From contig FTLJ01000408.1 in NCBI GenBank assembly GCA_900155495.1, positions 1-64,000 on the forward strand: 64,000 nt of DNA. Reading direction: 5' to 3'. Positions 1-10,699 of this stretch are shown one piece after another. This DNA is from Porogramme epimiltina. Lineage: Eukaryota; Basidiomycota; Agaricomycetes; Polyporales; Polyporaceae. Numbering within the stretch: the first letter of the stretch is position 1; each line of letters opens with the position of its first letter. Position numbers and translations under genes: made by a program. The notes under the pieces are model-generated. The model did not search any database. It was not told where the DNA came from and saw only the letters and a program-made list of their open reading frames with translations.

Positions 1-1589
1 GCGGCGGGGGCGTCTTCTGGCCCGACGCCGTCGGTCCCCCCCCCCCCCCCCCCCTTCCGGGCGCCCCGCTGACGGCACCCCCCCCCCCCCCCCTCCTTCC
101 CTCCCTCGCGCCACGCCCTCCGCCCTCTCCCACCGTCACACCCGGCCACGCCCCACCGCGCCGCGCCGCGCCTCTCCACACGAAACCCGCGCGCGTGCAC
201 AGAACACGCTCGAGGACCTGTACAACCTCATGCTCGCGGACGGCTCCTCGACGTTCGACGTCGCGGACAGCACGCGCATCGGGAAGCTCGGGCTCGCGCA
301 GAGCCGCTCGCAGTGGGTGTCCGCGCTCGCCGGGAGCAACGACGACGCCGGGGTGAGTCTGCGCGCGCCTCGCCCCTTGGAGGTTTAGATCGCTGACCGC
401 TGACCGCGTGCGGGGGCGCAGTGGATGGTGCTCGCGATGTGGAAGATCGGCGACTACAGGCGCGCGCGGGGACAGGACCCGACGCCGTACTGGGTGCGTT
501 GATTGTGTATCCGTTTGGCGCGCCGGGGCTACGCACAGGTGGGAGCGCTGACCCCACTTCGTCCGGGCTGCGGGGGAAACAGAACAGCGCATCCATCATC
601 TACGACCTGATCGCGGCCGAGTGGGACGACTCCGTGTGCGGGGGCGGTGGTGAGTGCTCCGCCAGCGTTCGCTGCTGCTGTGGCTTTGGGGTTCGCGCAC
701 GGGGCGCTCACGACGGCGCTGACGCGGCGGCGGACAGTGTGGTGGTCGAGCGCGCACACGTACAAGAACGCGATCACGAACGAGCTCTTCCTGCACGTCT
801 CGGCCGCGATGTACAACCGCTTCGGTGGCGCGCAGTACCTCGCGAACGCGCAGAAGACCTGGAACTGGCGTGAGTGTCCGCCTTGGCTTAGGGTGGGGTG
901 AGGGCCGTAACTTACGTGTGGCTTGGAAGTCTTGAACTCCGGCATGCGCAACTCTGACGGGCTGTGGAACGACGGGTGTGTACATGCATACATCTGCGAC
1001 GCGTTCGCGCTCTGAGTGCGGCCGCTGACGTTTTTGGTGATGGCAGCCTCACGAGCTCGTGCGCAAACAACGGGCAGACGACGTGGACGTACAACCAAGG
1101 CGTGATCGCCTCAGGGCTCGCCCAGCTCGCGGTCGCGACGGGCGACAGCTCGCTGTTCGACCAAGCCGAGATCACGCTCGACGCGACGATCCGGCTCAAG
1201 ACGGTGAACAACATCCTCAAGGAGACGTGCGACAGCGCGGCGCCGACGTCGACGTGCGACAACGACCAGGCGATGTTCAAGGGCATCTGGATGAAGCACC
1301 TCCAGTTCTACCTCGACTGGGCGCCCGCGGACCGCGTTGCCAAGTACGCGGGCTTCATCGGCGCGCAGGAGAGCGCGGTCGTGCACTACGCGACGGGCTC
1401 GGGGTACGCGGTCGGCAACGTGTGGTACGCGCCGAGCCAGGGCGGCTCGCTCTTCACGGCGGAGACGCAGGTGTGTAGTGGGCCTACTCACCGGACCGAA
1501 CCGAGCGACGTGCGTGGGGCTGATGGGGCTCTTGACAGACTTCGGGGATTGCGGCGCACAACTGCGCGGCCAAGTACGGCCCGTGTTGA
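1..1589 (+). CDS. GH76 family alpha-1,6-mannanase, 5' end outside window
   Basis: Endo-acting glycoside hydrolase expected to cut alpha-1,6-mannan; fungal GH76 proteins are secreted or wall-bound. Readable exons are about 1-29 (ends WPDA), 203-352 (NTLEDLYNLML...SNDDAG), then from 422, about 551, about 740, about 930 and about 1050, and a last short exon ending TSGIAAHNC...GPC with TGA at 1587-1589. The Asp-Asp pair in SNDDAG followed by WMVLAMWK fits the catalytic DD of GH76. WWSSAHTYKNAITNELF and WTYNQGVIASGLAQLA are family hallmarks. The signal peptide and first part of the barrel lie upstream of base 1. The intron between the first two exons holds two long C runs. The gene is convergent with the Dap1-like gene, 134 bp away. 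Family is certain; mannan specificity is inferred. Confidence 0.88.
30..202 (+). repeat. Intron with two long poly-C tracts
   Basis: This intron of the GH76 gene holds uninterrupted C runs near 37-54 and 80-93 inside pyrimidine-rich sequence. Such runs slip easily and can form C/G-rich secondary structures, so their length may be inexact in the assembly. The acceptor at 201-202 (gcacag) restores the WPDA-NTLEDL reading. Confidence 0.7.
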
Positions 1590-1723
1590 AGGGTCTGACA
1601 GCGCATATATATACCCATTTATTCATTCTGGCGTCTGTCATGAACCTGTACGAGATGAGCGAAAGAAGCGCGTGAATGAAAAAATGGAGCTTACTACTAT
1701 ACATGTTCAAGAGGTAAGGGCGA

Positions 1724-2369
1724 TTAGGCAGCGTCGTTCTCGACGAGCTTCCCACAAACGATGTACTTGCTAGAGAAGTGCTCCATCCATCCTGCCCGGG
1801 GGCGTTGGTGGGTAGTCTAGGGACATGGCAAAGGCGACGTACCCTTCATGTTTTCAATCTCCTCCGGCGTGAGGTCCTCAAGCTTGTCCAAGGGTTTTTC
1901 GATGTCAGTCAACATCTCTGAACCACAGTTAGTATGCGGTATGGATCCAGCAGTGGGAGCTTACCCTCGTCGAACGACTGCTTCGCCATCCCCCGGGAAG
2001 CATCTCGGCCCGCAAAGTTGGCGTACATCCCGTCTGCGAGGATTAGATCCTTCATCGCGTGCACAAACAGACCAAGTACTCACTAGGGCCGTAGAAGTTC
2101 CTCCCCGCGGTGACGTCGTACACGACGCCCTTGATCGAGAGCAGGATGCGCTTGCCCTCCTGGCCGTTGAACGGCGAGAGCGTCTTCGGGGTGTACGTCT
2201 GGTAGAGGAGCGTCGGCGCGTGGGACTTGGGCATCCATGTGTAGCCGTTCTTGAACTCGTTGGGGACGGACTGCGGGAGGGAGTTGGAGGGGAAGAGGAT
2301 GCGCTGGATGGAGTAGAGGATGTAGAGGAGCAGGGCGGTGTTGACGGGGGTCCCGAGGTCGAACGCCAT
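1724..2369 (-). CDS. Dap1/MAPR-like cytochrome b5-type haem-binding membrane protein
   Basis: A small membrane-anchored haem protein. Yeast Dap1 and animal PGRMC1 bind haem and support P450 enzymes of sterol synthesis at the ER. Four exons (2369-2084, 2033-1965, 1917-1843, 1791-1724) join in phase to 165 aa. Residues about 8-27 form one hydrophobic segment (NTALLLYILYSIQRILF). The cytochrome b5-like fold follows: GKRILLSIKGVVYDVT, NFYGPNGMYANFAGRDASRG, and a C-terminal helix ending WMEHFSSKYIVCGKLVE. GPxGxYxxFAGRDASR is the diagnostic MAPR motif. The ATG at 2369 is chosen because it directly precedes the membrane segment; an upstream in-frame extension adds nothing recognisable. Family confident; sterol role inferred from relatives. 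Confidence 0.92.
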
Positions 2370-2583
2370 GGTGTCGATGTCGCAGTGAAGTTGGTGGTGG
2401 TCGCACTTGCGCAGCTGGCCGAGGCTGCTAGTCGCCCGCACGGTGCGTGGGCTGGGCGATCGGACGCGGGGGACGCGGCCAGTCAGACGGCCAGCGTCAT
2501 CGACCCAGGCACTCCCCGCGCGCTAACCGCCCGTAGGCGCTCGCGTGGCGACGGGCCGCGGATCACGGACGCCGCCCGCGATG

Positions 2584-2590
2584 CTATAAA
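2584..2590 (+). promoter_or_regulatory. Possible TATA box of the BNR gene
   Basis: CTATAAA stands about 220 bp before the ATG at 2806 in the divergent spacer between the Dap1-like and BNR genes. A 5' leader of roughly 190 nt is implied. Sequence match only. Confidence 0.35.
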
Positions 2591-2805
2591 TTCACACCGA
2601 GCTCAGTTCCCCATCTCGTTTTCTGGTCACGATGTTCAGCGACCCCGCGGTCATGACCAGGTCATGCTTCTCTCTTCTGCGCGCACACACCTACCCGACG
2701 GCCCGCCACTTCGCTCGTTGATGCACCGTCTCGCTCTCAAAAGGCCCCGCGCGCGACGCGCAGGGCGGCCCCCGACTTCCCACTGCTCGCCGTTTTCTGC
2801 TCACG

Positions 2806-4698
2806 ATGAGGGCCTACGGAGCGTTCACCCTGCTCTCGCTCGTTGCGACGAGGACCTACGCCGCTAGCTTGCGCGTGATCAGCACGACCACGCTCGGCCA
2901 GGACCCCCACACCGTCAACCATCTCAACGGCGAGTCGTACCAGCAGGACCCGCTCGTCACGTTCAATGGTGAGCCGTACTGCACTTGCAGCAGCCGGGAC
3001 GCGCGCTGACTTGGGGTGGGGGGCTCAGGTTACCAGTACGCGGCGTTTTACGTTACGGACGCGGTCAATGCTTCCGTGAGGCACCCGAGTTTGTCGAGGA
3101 GGGCGCTGTCGGGCGATAAGACCAGTTGGGAGACGTTCTCGTTTACGGAGTACAACCAGACGGACGACGATGGCCACAATACGTGCGTTTGTCTCTGATT
3201 TCTCTCAGGGCACGCCATTCATTCCGTGGTCAGCATCTCGATCGGTATCTCCCATGGAGATGGCACTCTGCACATGGGCTTCGACCAGCACGACAACAAC
3301 CTCAACTATCGCGTCTCAAAAGTCGGAGTGGCGACGAATCCGACAAAAGTCGCATGGTCGCCTAACCTCTTCGGCCCAGTTCTGGTACGCTCATACCCTT
3401 GAGTCACACAATGTTATACTCAACTGTACTTGTAGGATCACCTTCCCGGGACCGAGTCCCTCGACAAGTCTCTTTATTTTATCAACGTCACTTATCCCCG
3501 TTTCCTCTCCATCCCCTCCACGACGCAAACAGACAAATCGGGTGCGGACCTTATTTTCGAGCTTCGTGTCGGGCGGTCTGGTCTCGGCGACGACTGGTTG
3601 TACAAGTATACCCCACACAAAGGATGGACTCAGATTGGAAGGTATCTCCTGGGTGTGAACAGTGAGTTGATATATGCGTCTTTATATGAGCGAAAACTTA
3701 CACAGTTGTAGACAACGCATATATCAATGGCCTCGACTTCGATTACCGGGGCAATCTCATGGCGACCTGGTAAGTGGCATCCCCTACCTTAGCCGGAACG
3801 CTGGAGGCTGACTCGCTCCAAGGACGTACCGCGATTACATCAACGACACGGGCAAAAATGTGGCTGTTGAGGCCGGCCCTAACGGCCCCGAAAATGTGCG
3901 TATATGCGCTCCCGCCGCCCGTCCCAGCTGACCGACGTCCTCTACAGAACCATGACCTCAACTTCGCGTTCAGCACAGACATCGGCGCGACGTGGCTCAA
4001 CAACTGGAACCAGACGATCGCGAACATGGCCGAGCAGGACCCGATCAAGCCTGTTTCAGCCGGCATCACGATGTTCGGCATCCCTAAGTACGGGTGCGTA
4101 CAGTCCCACCGCCAATGCGTCCGAGCCTTGTGACGCTAACGCGCGCATACGCACGTGCAGCGGAATCCTGAACCAGGAAGCGCAAACGGTCGACAGCCAA
4201 GGCCGGCTGCACGTCCTGAACCGCGAGAACACAACCGGCGTCGAGCAATGGTGCGTTCCTCCCTCTAACCCTCAGGTTTCACCCCCACTGACCGCCCCGC
4301 GCGCCCACAACAGGTACCACTACTGGCGGAGCACGACCGCGCACTGGACGCGCACCCCCCTCCCGCTCGCGCCCGCGCTCCACAGCGCGAACAACGTGAC
4401 GGGCACGCCGACCGTGATCGGGAAGCGCGGCAAGGCCGTCGCGCCGCCGCGCTCCGCCGCGCACGCGCTGCTCCTGCTCCTCCCGTCGAACGCGCCGAAC
4501 TCGACCGCGCTGAGCATCCTCCGGAGCACCGCCGCGGGCCACTTCCGCGACTGGGAGGCGGTGTGGGAGGCGCCGGCGGGCTGCGCGTGGGAGCCGCTGT
4601 TCGACCGGTATCGGCTTGCGGAGGACGGGGTGCTGAGCGTGTTCTTGGTGAACGGGACGGCGGTGCAGGTCGTCGACTTTGATTTGAGCGATGTGTAG
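2806..4698 (+). CDS. Secreted BNR-repeat (BNR_4-like) beta-propeller protein
   Basis: The N-terminus MRAYGAFTLLSLVATRTYA is a clear signal peptide. Exons begin at 2806 and continue through about eight short introns to a stop at 4696-4698. The assembled protein contains SYQQDPLVTFNGYQYAAFYV, then GHNTG/GHAIHSVVSISIGI followed by HGDGTLHMGFDQH, then DHLPGTESLDKSLYF and GLGDDWLYKYTPHKGWTQIGRY. This order is what I know from the BNR_4 family of seven-bladed propellers. Related propellers include polysaccharide lyases (ulvan and rhamnose-glucuronate types), so this may act on an acidic polysaccharide, but I cannot assign catalytic residues. Several NxT/NxS sites fit a secreted glycoprotein. The last exon is very GC-rich. 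Substrate unknown. Confidence 0.8.
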
Positions 4699-5134
4699 AG
4701 GGTGGTCCGTTCCGCTTATAGCACTTCGTATTTGCACCACATGGCACCATTGGGGTCGGCGCGGTGGCGACCAGCCGCCTCCTGGATAGCCCACGCACAC
4801 ACGCTGGCGTTTGAACTGACGACGCAAACTTGCCTCATGTAAGTAGTACATAGTAGCGCCGAAGCGCGGCCCCATTTGAGGCACCGCCTTCCTAGGCACG
4901 CAGCTGGTATGACTGGCAAGTGTAAGATAGGATAATCGGATCGCCATCAATCGCACTCATCCACGCAAGTTGCTCTTGCCAAGTGACACCGATCACCTCC
5001 GTGTACCCGTTGTCCACTCAATCAACATAGAACAGCGCTCTTATACTGTATCAGAATCTAGGAGAATATAGTAGGCATTCGCCGGTGATCTATCTCATAC
5101 ACTCCATTGCTCATCTACCTCTCTTCATAGCGGA
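4699..5134 (+). other. Intergenic region before HET-B1
   Basis: I see no coding exon, RNA gene or repeat here. It holds the 3' flank of the BNR gene and presumably the promoter of HET-B1. Short ORFs on the minus strand are antisense shadows. Confidence 0.5.
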
Positions 5135-7379
5135 ATGTGGCTGCTCAACACAAAGACCGCTGCCCTTCGCTACTTCAACGGCCCGGAGAAAGTCCCCGGA
5201 GGGTATGCCATCCTGTCACACGTGTGGGGAAAGCCCGAAGAGGAGGACACGTTCCAGAAAGTACAATACGCCGCCAGCTTGTGCCGCGAGAACACCACGT
5301 CCAACCAGCCTTCTTCACCAGAATCCGGACGTTTCAGCGGGGAAAATCTGATGGACGTCGTAGTGCAACTGCAAGAAACCATACGGAAACTGGAAAATAA
5401 TGTGTCTGCCTTATCCAAACGGGTTGACCAACTCGAGTCGGGATTTCGGCAGCCCACTTCCGTCGTCGCGGAATCTCTTACCACCTCACTGCCACCCGTC
5501 ACTGTCAGTGAGCCCTTGCCCGAAGTCGTCATCTGCACATCAGTCGATCCGCCTGCCGATCCGCCCGCCGATCCTCCCGCCGCCGTCACCACCGCGCGCG
5601 ATCTCCTCTCACCCAAAATACGCCGCTTCCTCATCCAGGCCGAGACGGACGGCTTCGAATGGGCGTGGTCAGACACGTGTTGCATTGACAAGACGAGTAG
5701 CACAGAACTATCCGAGGCAATCAACTCCATGTTCCGATATTACTCCCTTTCCAGTGTCTGTTACGTCTATCTCGCAGATGTTCCCGCGGGCAGGGTCACT
5801 CCCACGGACTCCTGGCAATTCTTAGCCAGCGCATGGCACCGACGTGGATGGACGTTACAGGAGCTCCTGGCGCCCCAGAACATTCTCTTCATGTCACGCG
5901 ACTGGACCTTCCTCGGGAACAAGTGCACACTCGCTAACGCGCTCGAGATGGCGACAAAAATTCCATCTAGCGTCTTGCGGCTAGAAGAAGACTTCGCAAC
6001 GATGAGTATCGCGAAACGCATGTCCTGGGCTGCGATACGCACGACCACCAGAGTCGAGGATGAGGCTTACTGTCTTCTCGGGATTTTCGGCGTTAACATG
6101 CCGACCATCTACGGGGAGGGACGAAACGCGTTCTATCGCCTCCAAGAAGAGATTGTCAGGTCTTCCACGGATCCAAGCTGGATATTGTGGGGTCCTTTGA
6201 AGCACACAAAAAGCCAGGCCTCACTCAGGGAGAGGGCAAGGAAGAATGGGGACCAGCCTCCGGCACACGCATTCGCGCGCTCACCAGAAGACTTCCAGGC
6301 CTCACACTATATTGATATAGGATATGCGGCGACTGACAGACAGGTGAGCCACTTGTTGGGAAGTTTTGACTTGCAATTGGACGTTAATCAACTGCTCTCG
6401 CTTGCGTTTACGATAGAGAGAAGCATTGCCTGCCAGGGTCATCATATTCACCGTCACACAATTCGGCATTCGTACCACGCTTCCTATGTTCGAGGTCACA
6501 ACGGGACGTTATATTGCATTTCTAGGATGCTCTTGCAGACTTCTTTCGAGGTCTGGTAACCCGGAGCAGACATTAGTTTGTCTCGCTCTTCAACAAGCCA
6601 ATGCAACTACGGAAACTCAGCTCCAAGAGGGACCAGATGTATACTACTGCTCATGGCCTGATGGCACTCATTCCACTAATATCACCTCGGAGCTAGCATC
6701 GCAGCTGAAGTGGGATTCGAAGGATATCTACATCTCCTTGAAGCCGACGTATCGCAAATTGGAACGCAACGGGCCTTACATGAATATCGCTCGACTTCAG
6801 GCCGTCTCTCCAAAACGGCCATACGAGCTGACGGTTCCTATCATGCAAACATGGGAAGACGTATTCGGTCTTGCATTATTAGACACGCAGATTCCGCCTC
6901 TCCCGTGGGAAGGCTCGCCCCCAATCGTTTTACTCTTCAGGCTGGATGATCTATTCTATTCGGAGCGCCCCCGGTGGGTGACAATTACACTGGGAAGTTG
7001 TGTTGTCCCAAGCCTCGATGCGGCTAGTCATCTACGTTCGGAAACTGAAGATGACATCACCAAGTCTCGTGGAGAGTCGTCTCTGTTCCAGAACACAGTT
7101 GGGAAACTTTATGCCGTTATCCAATGTTGCCAGAACGTACAATGTCCAGTTGAATTACAGTCCCTTGTGCCCCTCCACTCCTGCGAACACGATCATCTGG
7201 ACCCAACCCCGATTTCCGAGCATCCAGAGTTGACAGAATGGCCAATTCAGAAAGAAATAGTCGGTGGACTATTCATTCGGTTTCGACCCGGGAGGCCGTT
7301 GGACACTAGTGAGGGTTCAGTGACTATGCTTATGGTAGATGTCATTGGTGACGATTTTGGTGAGCCTTTTTTATATTAA
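5135..7379 (+). CDS. HET-domain protein, type B (HET-B1)
   Basis: HET proteins mediate heterokaryon incompatibility, the programmed death of fused unlike cells. Two exons (5135-6343, 6417-7379) join in phase 0 across a 73-nt intron to 723 aa. The HET signature appears as MWLLNTKTAALRYF, GYAILSHVWG, WAWSDTCCIDKTSS and INSMFRYYSLSSVCYVYLADV. Between SHVWG and DTCCIDK is an insertion of about 130 residues with a heptad-rich coiled coil (VVQLQETIRKLENNV...LSKRVDQLESGF) and a Pro-rich linker. RMSWAAIRTTTRVEDEAYCLLGIFGVNMPTIYGEG follows, the conserved segment after HET in basidiomycetes. The C-terminal region of about 320 aa (LPMFEVTTGRYIAFLGCS, then WVTITLGSC) is of unknown function. Close paralogue of HET-B2 at 32377-34615. 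Start chosen because all family members begin MWLL. Confidence 0.93.
5546..5581 (+). repeat. Three in-frame 12-bp repeats encoding DPPA
   Basis: GATCCGCCTGCC, GATCCGCCCGCC and GATCCTCCCGCC follow one another in the linker of HET-B1. The paralogue HET-B2 has one such unit (ADPPAA). The array is a small coding minisatellite that has changed length since duplication. Confidence 0.8.
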
Positions 7380-7490
7380 ATCCATGTTAAGCATTGAAGC
7401 GAGATATGACAGCGAGGCTGAAGCAGAGAAACGAGGAAGCTTCACGACACTTTGGCCTGAAGCTGCTGTAAGGAGGTAGCGTGCACTTAC

Positions 7491-7713
7491 GGTGCTCAGC
7501 AGCCGGCACCAGGACTAGCCGCCGCCTTCTGCCGTGTTTCTGCAGCGATGCAGCGAGCTCCAGTGAGTGCGAGCTCAGTAGCCAACGCGGTGGCAAAGGG
7601 AGGAAGATAGGAGACCGTTCGCGGAGAGAAATGGATGGACGGCTAGGTTATGAGTTTAACGGGTCCAACCCCGGTGGGCGGGTTGGATGGAAGAAAAAAT
7701 CCGGATCCCCCAT
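7491..7713 (-). pseudogene. Truncated copy of the small HET-linked gene (S3)
   Basis: On the minus strand an ATG at 7713 opens a reading containing FFFHPTRPP, matching the start of the copies at 19639 (YFFHPTRPP) and 50744 (YFFHSTRPP). A second exon ending at 7491 before a good donor encodes LELAASLQKHGRRRR, aligned with SELVVSLQRHDGGQL and SKFAVLLLRHGGGLL in the other copies. No third exon is seen before the 3' end of HET-B1. It lies 249 bp downstream of the HET-A1 stop on the same strand, the order seen at HET-A3 and HET-A5. Spacing between exons and the missing 3' part suggest a remnant. Confidence 0.6.
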
Positions 7714-7961
7714 CCTAGTGAAGCTGAGTGGGGGTTAGCCAGCAGTGATATGCGGGTGGCAGCTTAGGTGAAGGGGGGGAGAGGTGTTCGCGAGGGCGGT
7801 GATATGCACTTAGAAGAGCGAGAAACTGTCTGGGGCCCCACATTGTAATCGTTATTCTGCAGTGAAGTTAGAAGGTAGAGCGAGCGAACTATCCCATGAC
7901 ATTATTCCCGGCCTACATCAGGAGAGAGTATCCCTTTTAGCACCTGCTCATATATTGTACA

Positions 7962-9984
7962 TTAATCCGGAAATGCAAAAGTAAATCCGATGCGCTTCAA
8001 CTCTAAAATACCCCCCGTCGAATCTAAAAGAAATGGTACGAACAGGAGGTCAACAGAGATGATATACACCCTGAACAGCGCCCACGATATCCCTGCCTCG
8101 GAGAAGGTCTTGGAACTTGCCTCCCATCGTAAAATATGGTCCTCCGCACATTCATGAACCTCCGCACCGTCCTCGACAAGTACCTCCCTTGGGGTGCTGC
8201 CACCGTACATCCTCACGCGTGCCCACGGCTCTGCCTTCCCCTCTTCTTTCTCACACATGCCCATGTCGATGCAGAAAAAACACATCTGGGACCGCACGCG
8301 GAACACAAGCGTCAAGGGTGCCTTATCCATAGCCCACCCACCGGGCGGGGGGGAAGGACCGGTCTGATGAAGGAGGACCTCTTGCGCGTGTTGAAGCATC
8401 CGCAGTGCCGCATTCGATATGCGGAACGGTACCCTAGGGTCCGAGTTCGTCCGCGCGAGTTCGCGCGGGAGTGTCGCGAGCATGTCGTCCGCGCGGAACG
8501 CAGGCCACGCCCCGAGCCGGATGTCCTGCCAGCGCGGGACAAGGTCTGTAGAAGACGTCGGGAAGCGCGAGGTAGTTACGTTGAGTGGGACCAATCGTTG
8601 CGCACGAGAGAGGCCGCAGTGATACAGACGGCGGTCTGGTTTATCGGATGGGCAGTGTGCACATCTCGTGAGGATGAGGCCGACGGGCGCATGATCTGCC
8701 GACTGCATCACTGCGATGGAGTAGGATCGCAAATGGATGACAGGGAGGTGTGCCAACACCCCGTAGGGCATGATGGTGAAAGACGTTTCGTCGCGATCGT
8801 CAGGGCTGAACCATACGTTCAAAGATGTGACTTCGCCCAACTTCCCCCCCGCTAGTTGGGAGGAAATCTAGTCCCCTCTCATTCAGATACCGCAATCAAG
8901 AAGTTATGTCACTATAACTTACCGATATTCTCTCGATAGGATTGGGATTGAGCTTGCATCCGATTCGATCATATACCAGAAACTCGAAGGGGGTCATAGC
9001 CAGAAGATAGGTCGTAGTGGATGCATGAAGTGTGCTCAGGCAGTATTTCTTCTTGCTCTCCTCGTCCCCGGGCGGCGGTATAGAATCAAAGTAACTATCT
9101 GTAGCGTAGACACCCCATGCGAAAAGCGACGTGTCTGTTGACTTTTTCATGAGCTCTTCCTGCAATCGATAGAATGCTTTGCGACCTTCTCCGTACAACG
9201 TAGGCATAGAAATCCCAAAGATTCCCAGAAGACAATAGGCCTGATCTTCTTCCCGCGTGGTCTTCCGGTGTCCCGCCCACGACATTCGTTGCGCGATGCT
9301 CACGTCTGCGATGTCCCTCTCGAATGTCAATACTGACACAGGAATCCGCGTGACCTGCGAAATGACCTCCGCGAGCTCAGCTTTCGTGCTAAGAGTGTCC
9401 CAGTCCTGCGACAGGAATATCACGACCTCGGGGGCGAGCAGCTCCTGAAGCGTCCAGCCGCGATGATGCCAGCGGCTCCGTCGGAATGGGGAATGGGCGG
9501 CTCCCACGTCGCACCCGGTTGGTACATCACTGAGGTATACGTAGCACACCTGCAAGATGATCAGTACCATCGAAGGCTCTATACGTAGGAAACGCTACCT
9601 GAGAAAAGCTGTAATATTGGAACATCGAGTTAATGCCTTCGGATAGTTCGGCACTGCTCGTCTTGTCTATACAGCACGTGTCAATCCATACCCATAGATA
9701 GCCATACTTCTGTGCAGTGATGCAAAAGTCACGAATCTTGAGGGACATGAGATCGCGGGGGTTGATTCCTGACGGAAGGGTGTCATTTAAGTTGGGCCGT
9801 CTGGCAACTTCGTAACATAACCGCGCTCACCGGATTGATTGGCCTCTGACCTGATACGTTGGACATCTTGAAATGTTTGTTCCTCTTGGCCCCAGACATG
9901 AGAGAGGATGGCGTATCCTTCAGGTACGGCCTCTGGTGATGCAAAATAATGAAGCTCTGCCCTATCCGTGCTTAATAGCCACAT
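7962..9984 (-). CDS. HET-domain protein, type A (HET-A1)
   Basis: Four exons (9984-9831, 9768-9599, 9549-8923, 8867-7962) join in phase to 618 aa. Exon sizes 154, 170 and about 624 nt are shared by all five type A genes. The HET domain spans MWLLSTDRAELHYF, GYAILSHVWG, VWIDTCCIDKTSSAELSEGINSMF and VCYVYLSDV; then RMSWAGHRKTTREEDQAYCLLGIFGISMPTLYGEGRKAFYRLQEELM. The last exon encodes about 300 residues (LNVWFSPDDRDE, IMPYGVLAHLPVIHL, YSIAVMQSADHAPVGLILTRC) found in all type A paralogues and in no domain I can name. Exon 4 is taken from 8867, which keeps phase and gives ISSQLAGGKLGEV. Divergent from the HNH gene at 10700. Role in allorecognition is inferred from the family. Confidence 0.92.
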
Positions 9985-10699
9985 CTTTCTGCTCCCTACA
10001 GGGGTTTTGTAGGTCGCGATGAGGGACCTATGCGACGGGGCACTAAAATACTCACACAATCCTTTAACGAGATGGACTGGGGTCTTGAATGAAGTTTTCA
10101 GAGGGAGGATGCACTGGCAGTTGATCGATCTGCACTCTTGTACTAGACTTGAATTATCGCGTTATCGTCGGCTTAGTCACTCCCCGGAATCTCCAGATGC
10201 CCGGCATTCTTTGCCGCGTGTTAGTGCATACTTTTCTATATCGCGTCAATGATGATTGAATTAAACATACACGACCCCGTGGTCCTGGACCAGACATCAT
10301 CCAGCGCGTTAAGCCTAAGTCGAGGGTTACTTGGGTTATCGTGACCAGCGTCCACGTCTGGGGAAATCAACTGCCGCCCGGGTCTGGGGTCACTGAAGCG
10401 ATAGACTAGTATGGTGCAACGCCCTGTGTAGTTTAGGTTGTCAACATATCATACGAGTGGTCCAAAGATGCACCAGTCAAATACTTGGGCAACACTTTCG
10501 GAAACCCTTGAGAGTCATCGAGTAATTCAATTGGGCGCACCCCGTGGGAATACGGGCGTCCTCACGTTGGCCACGTGATCGACGACGCGGCACGTTAGGG
10601 CAGGCTGTTTCGCGTTTCCCGAAGCGCCTCTCCGGGTCCTCCGAGTCATAAGTATCACCCCATCCGCCGTGGGGGTGAAATTCTCACATTCGATTTACA
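9985..10699 (+). promoter_or_regulatory. Divergent promoter region of HET-A1 and the first HNH gene
   Basis: No coding exon. It includes the first copy of the CACGTG/TTAGGGCAGG module (CACGTGATC at 10572-10580, GTTAGGGCAGG at 10594-10604), 96-128 bp before the HNH ATG. The last 100 bp and the stretch near 10050-10140 have recognisable counterparts upstream of HET-A2 at 14460-15010, so this spacer was part of a tandem duplication. Confidence 0.7.
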
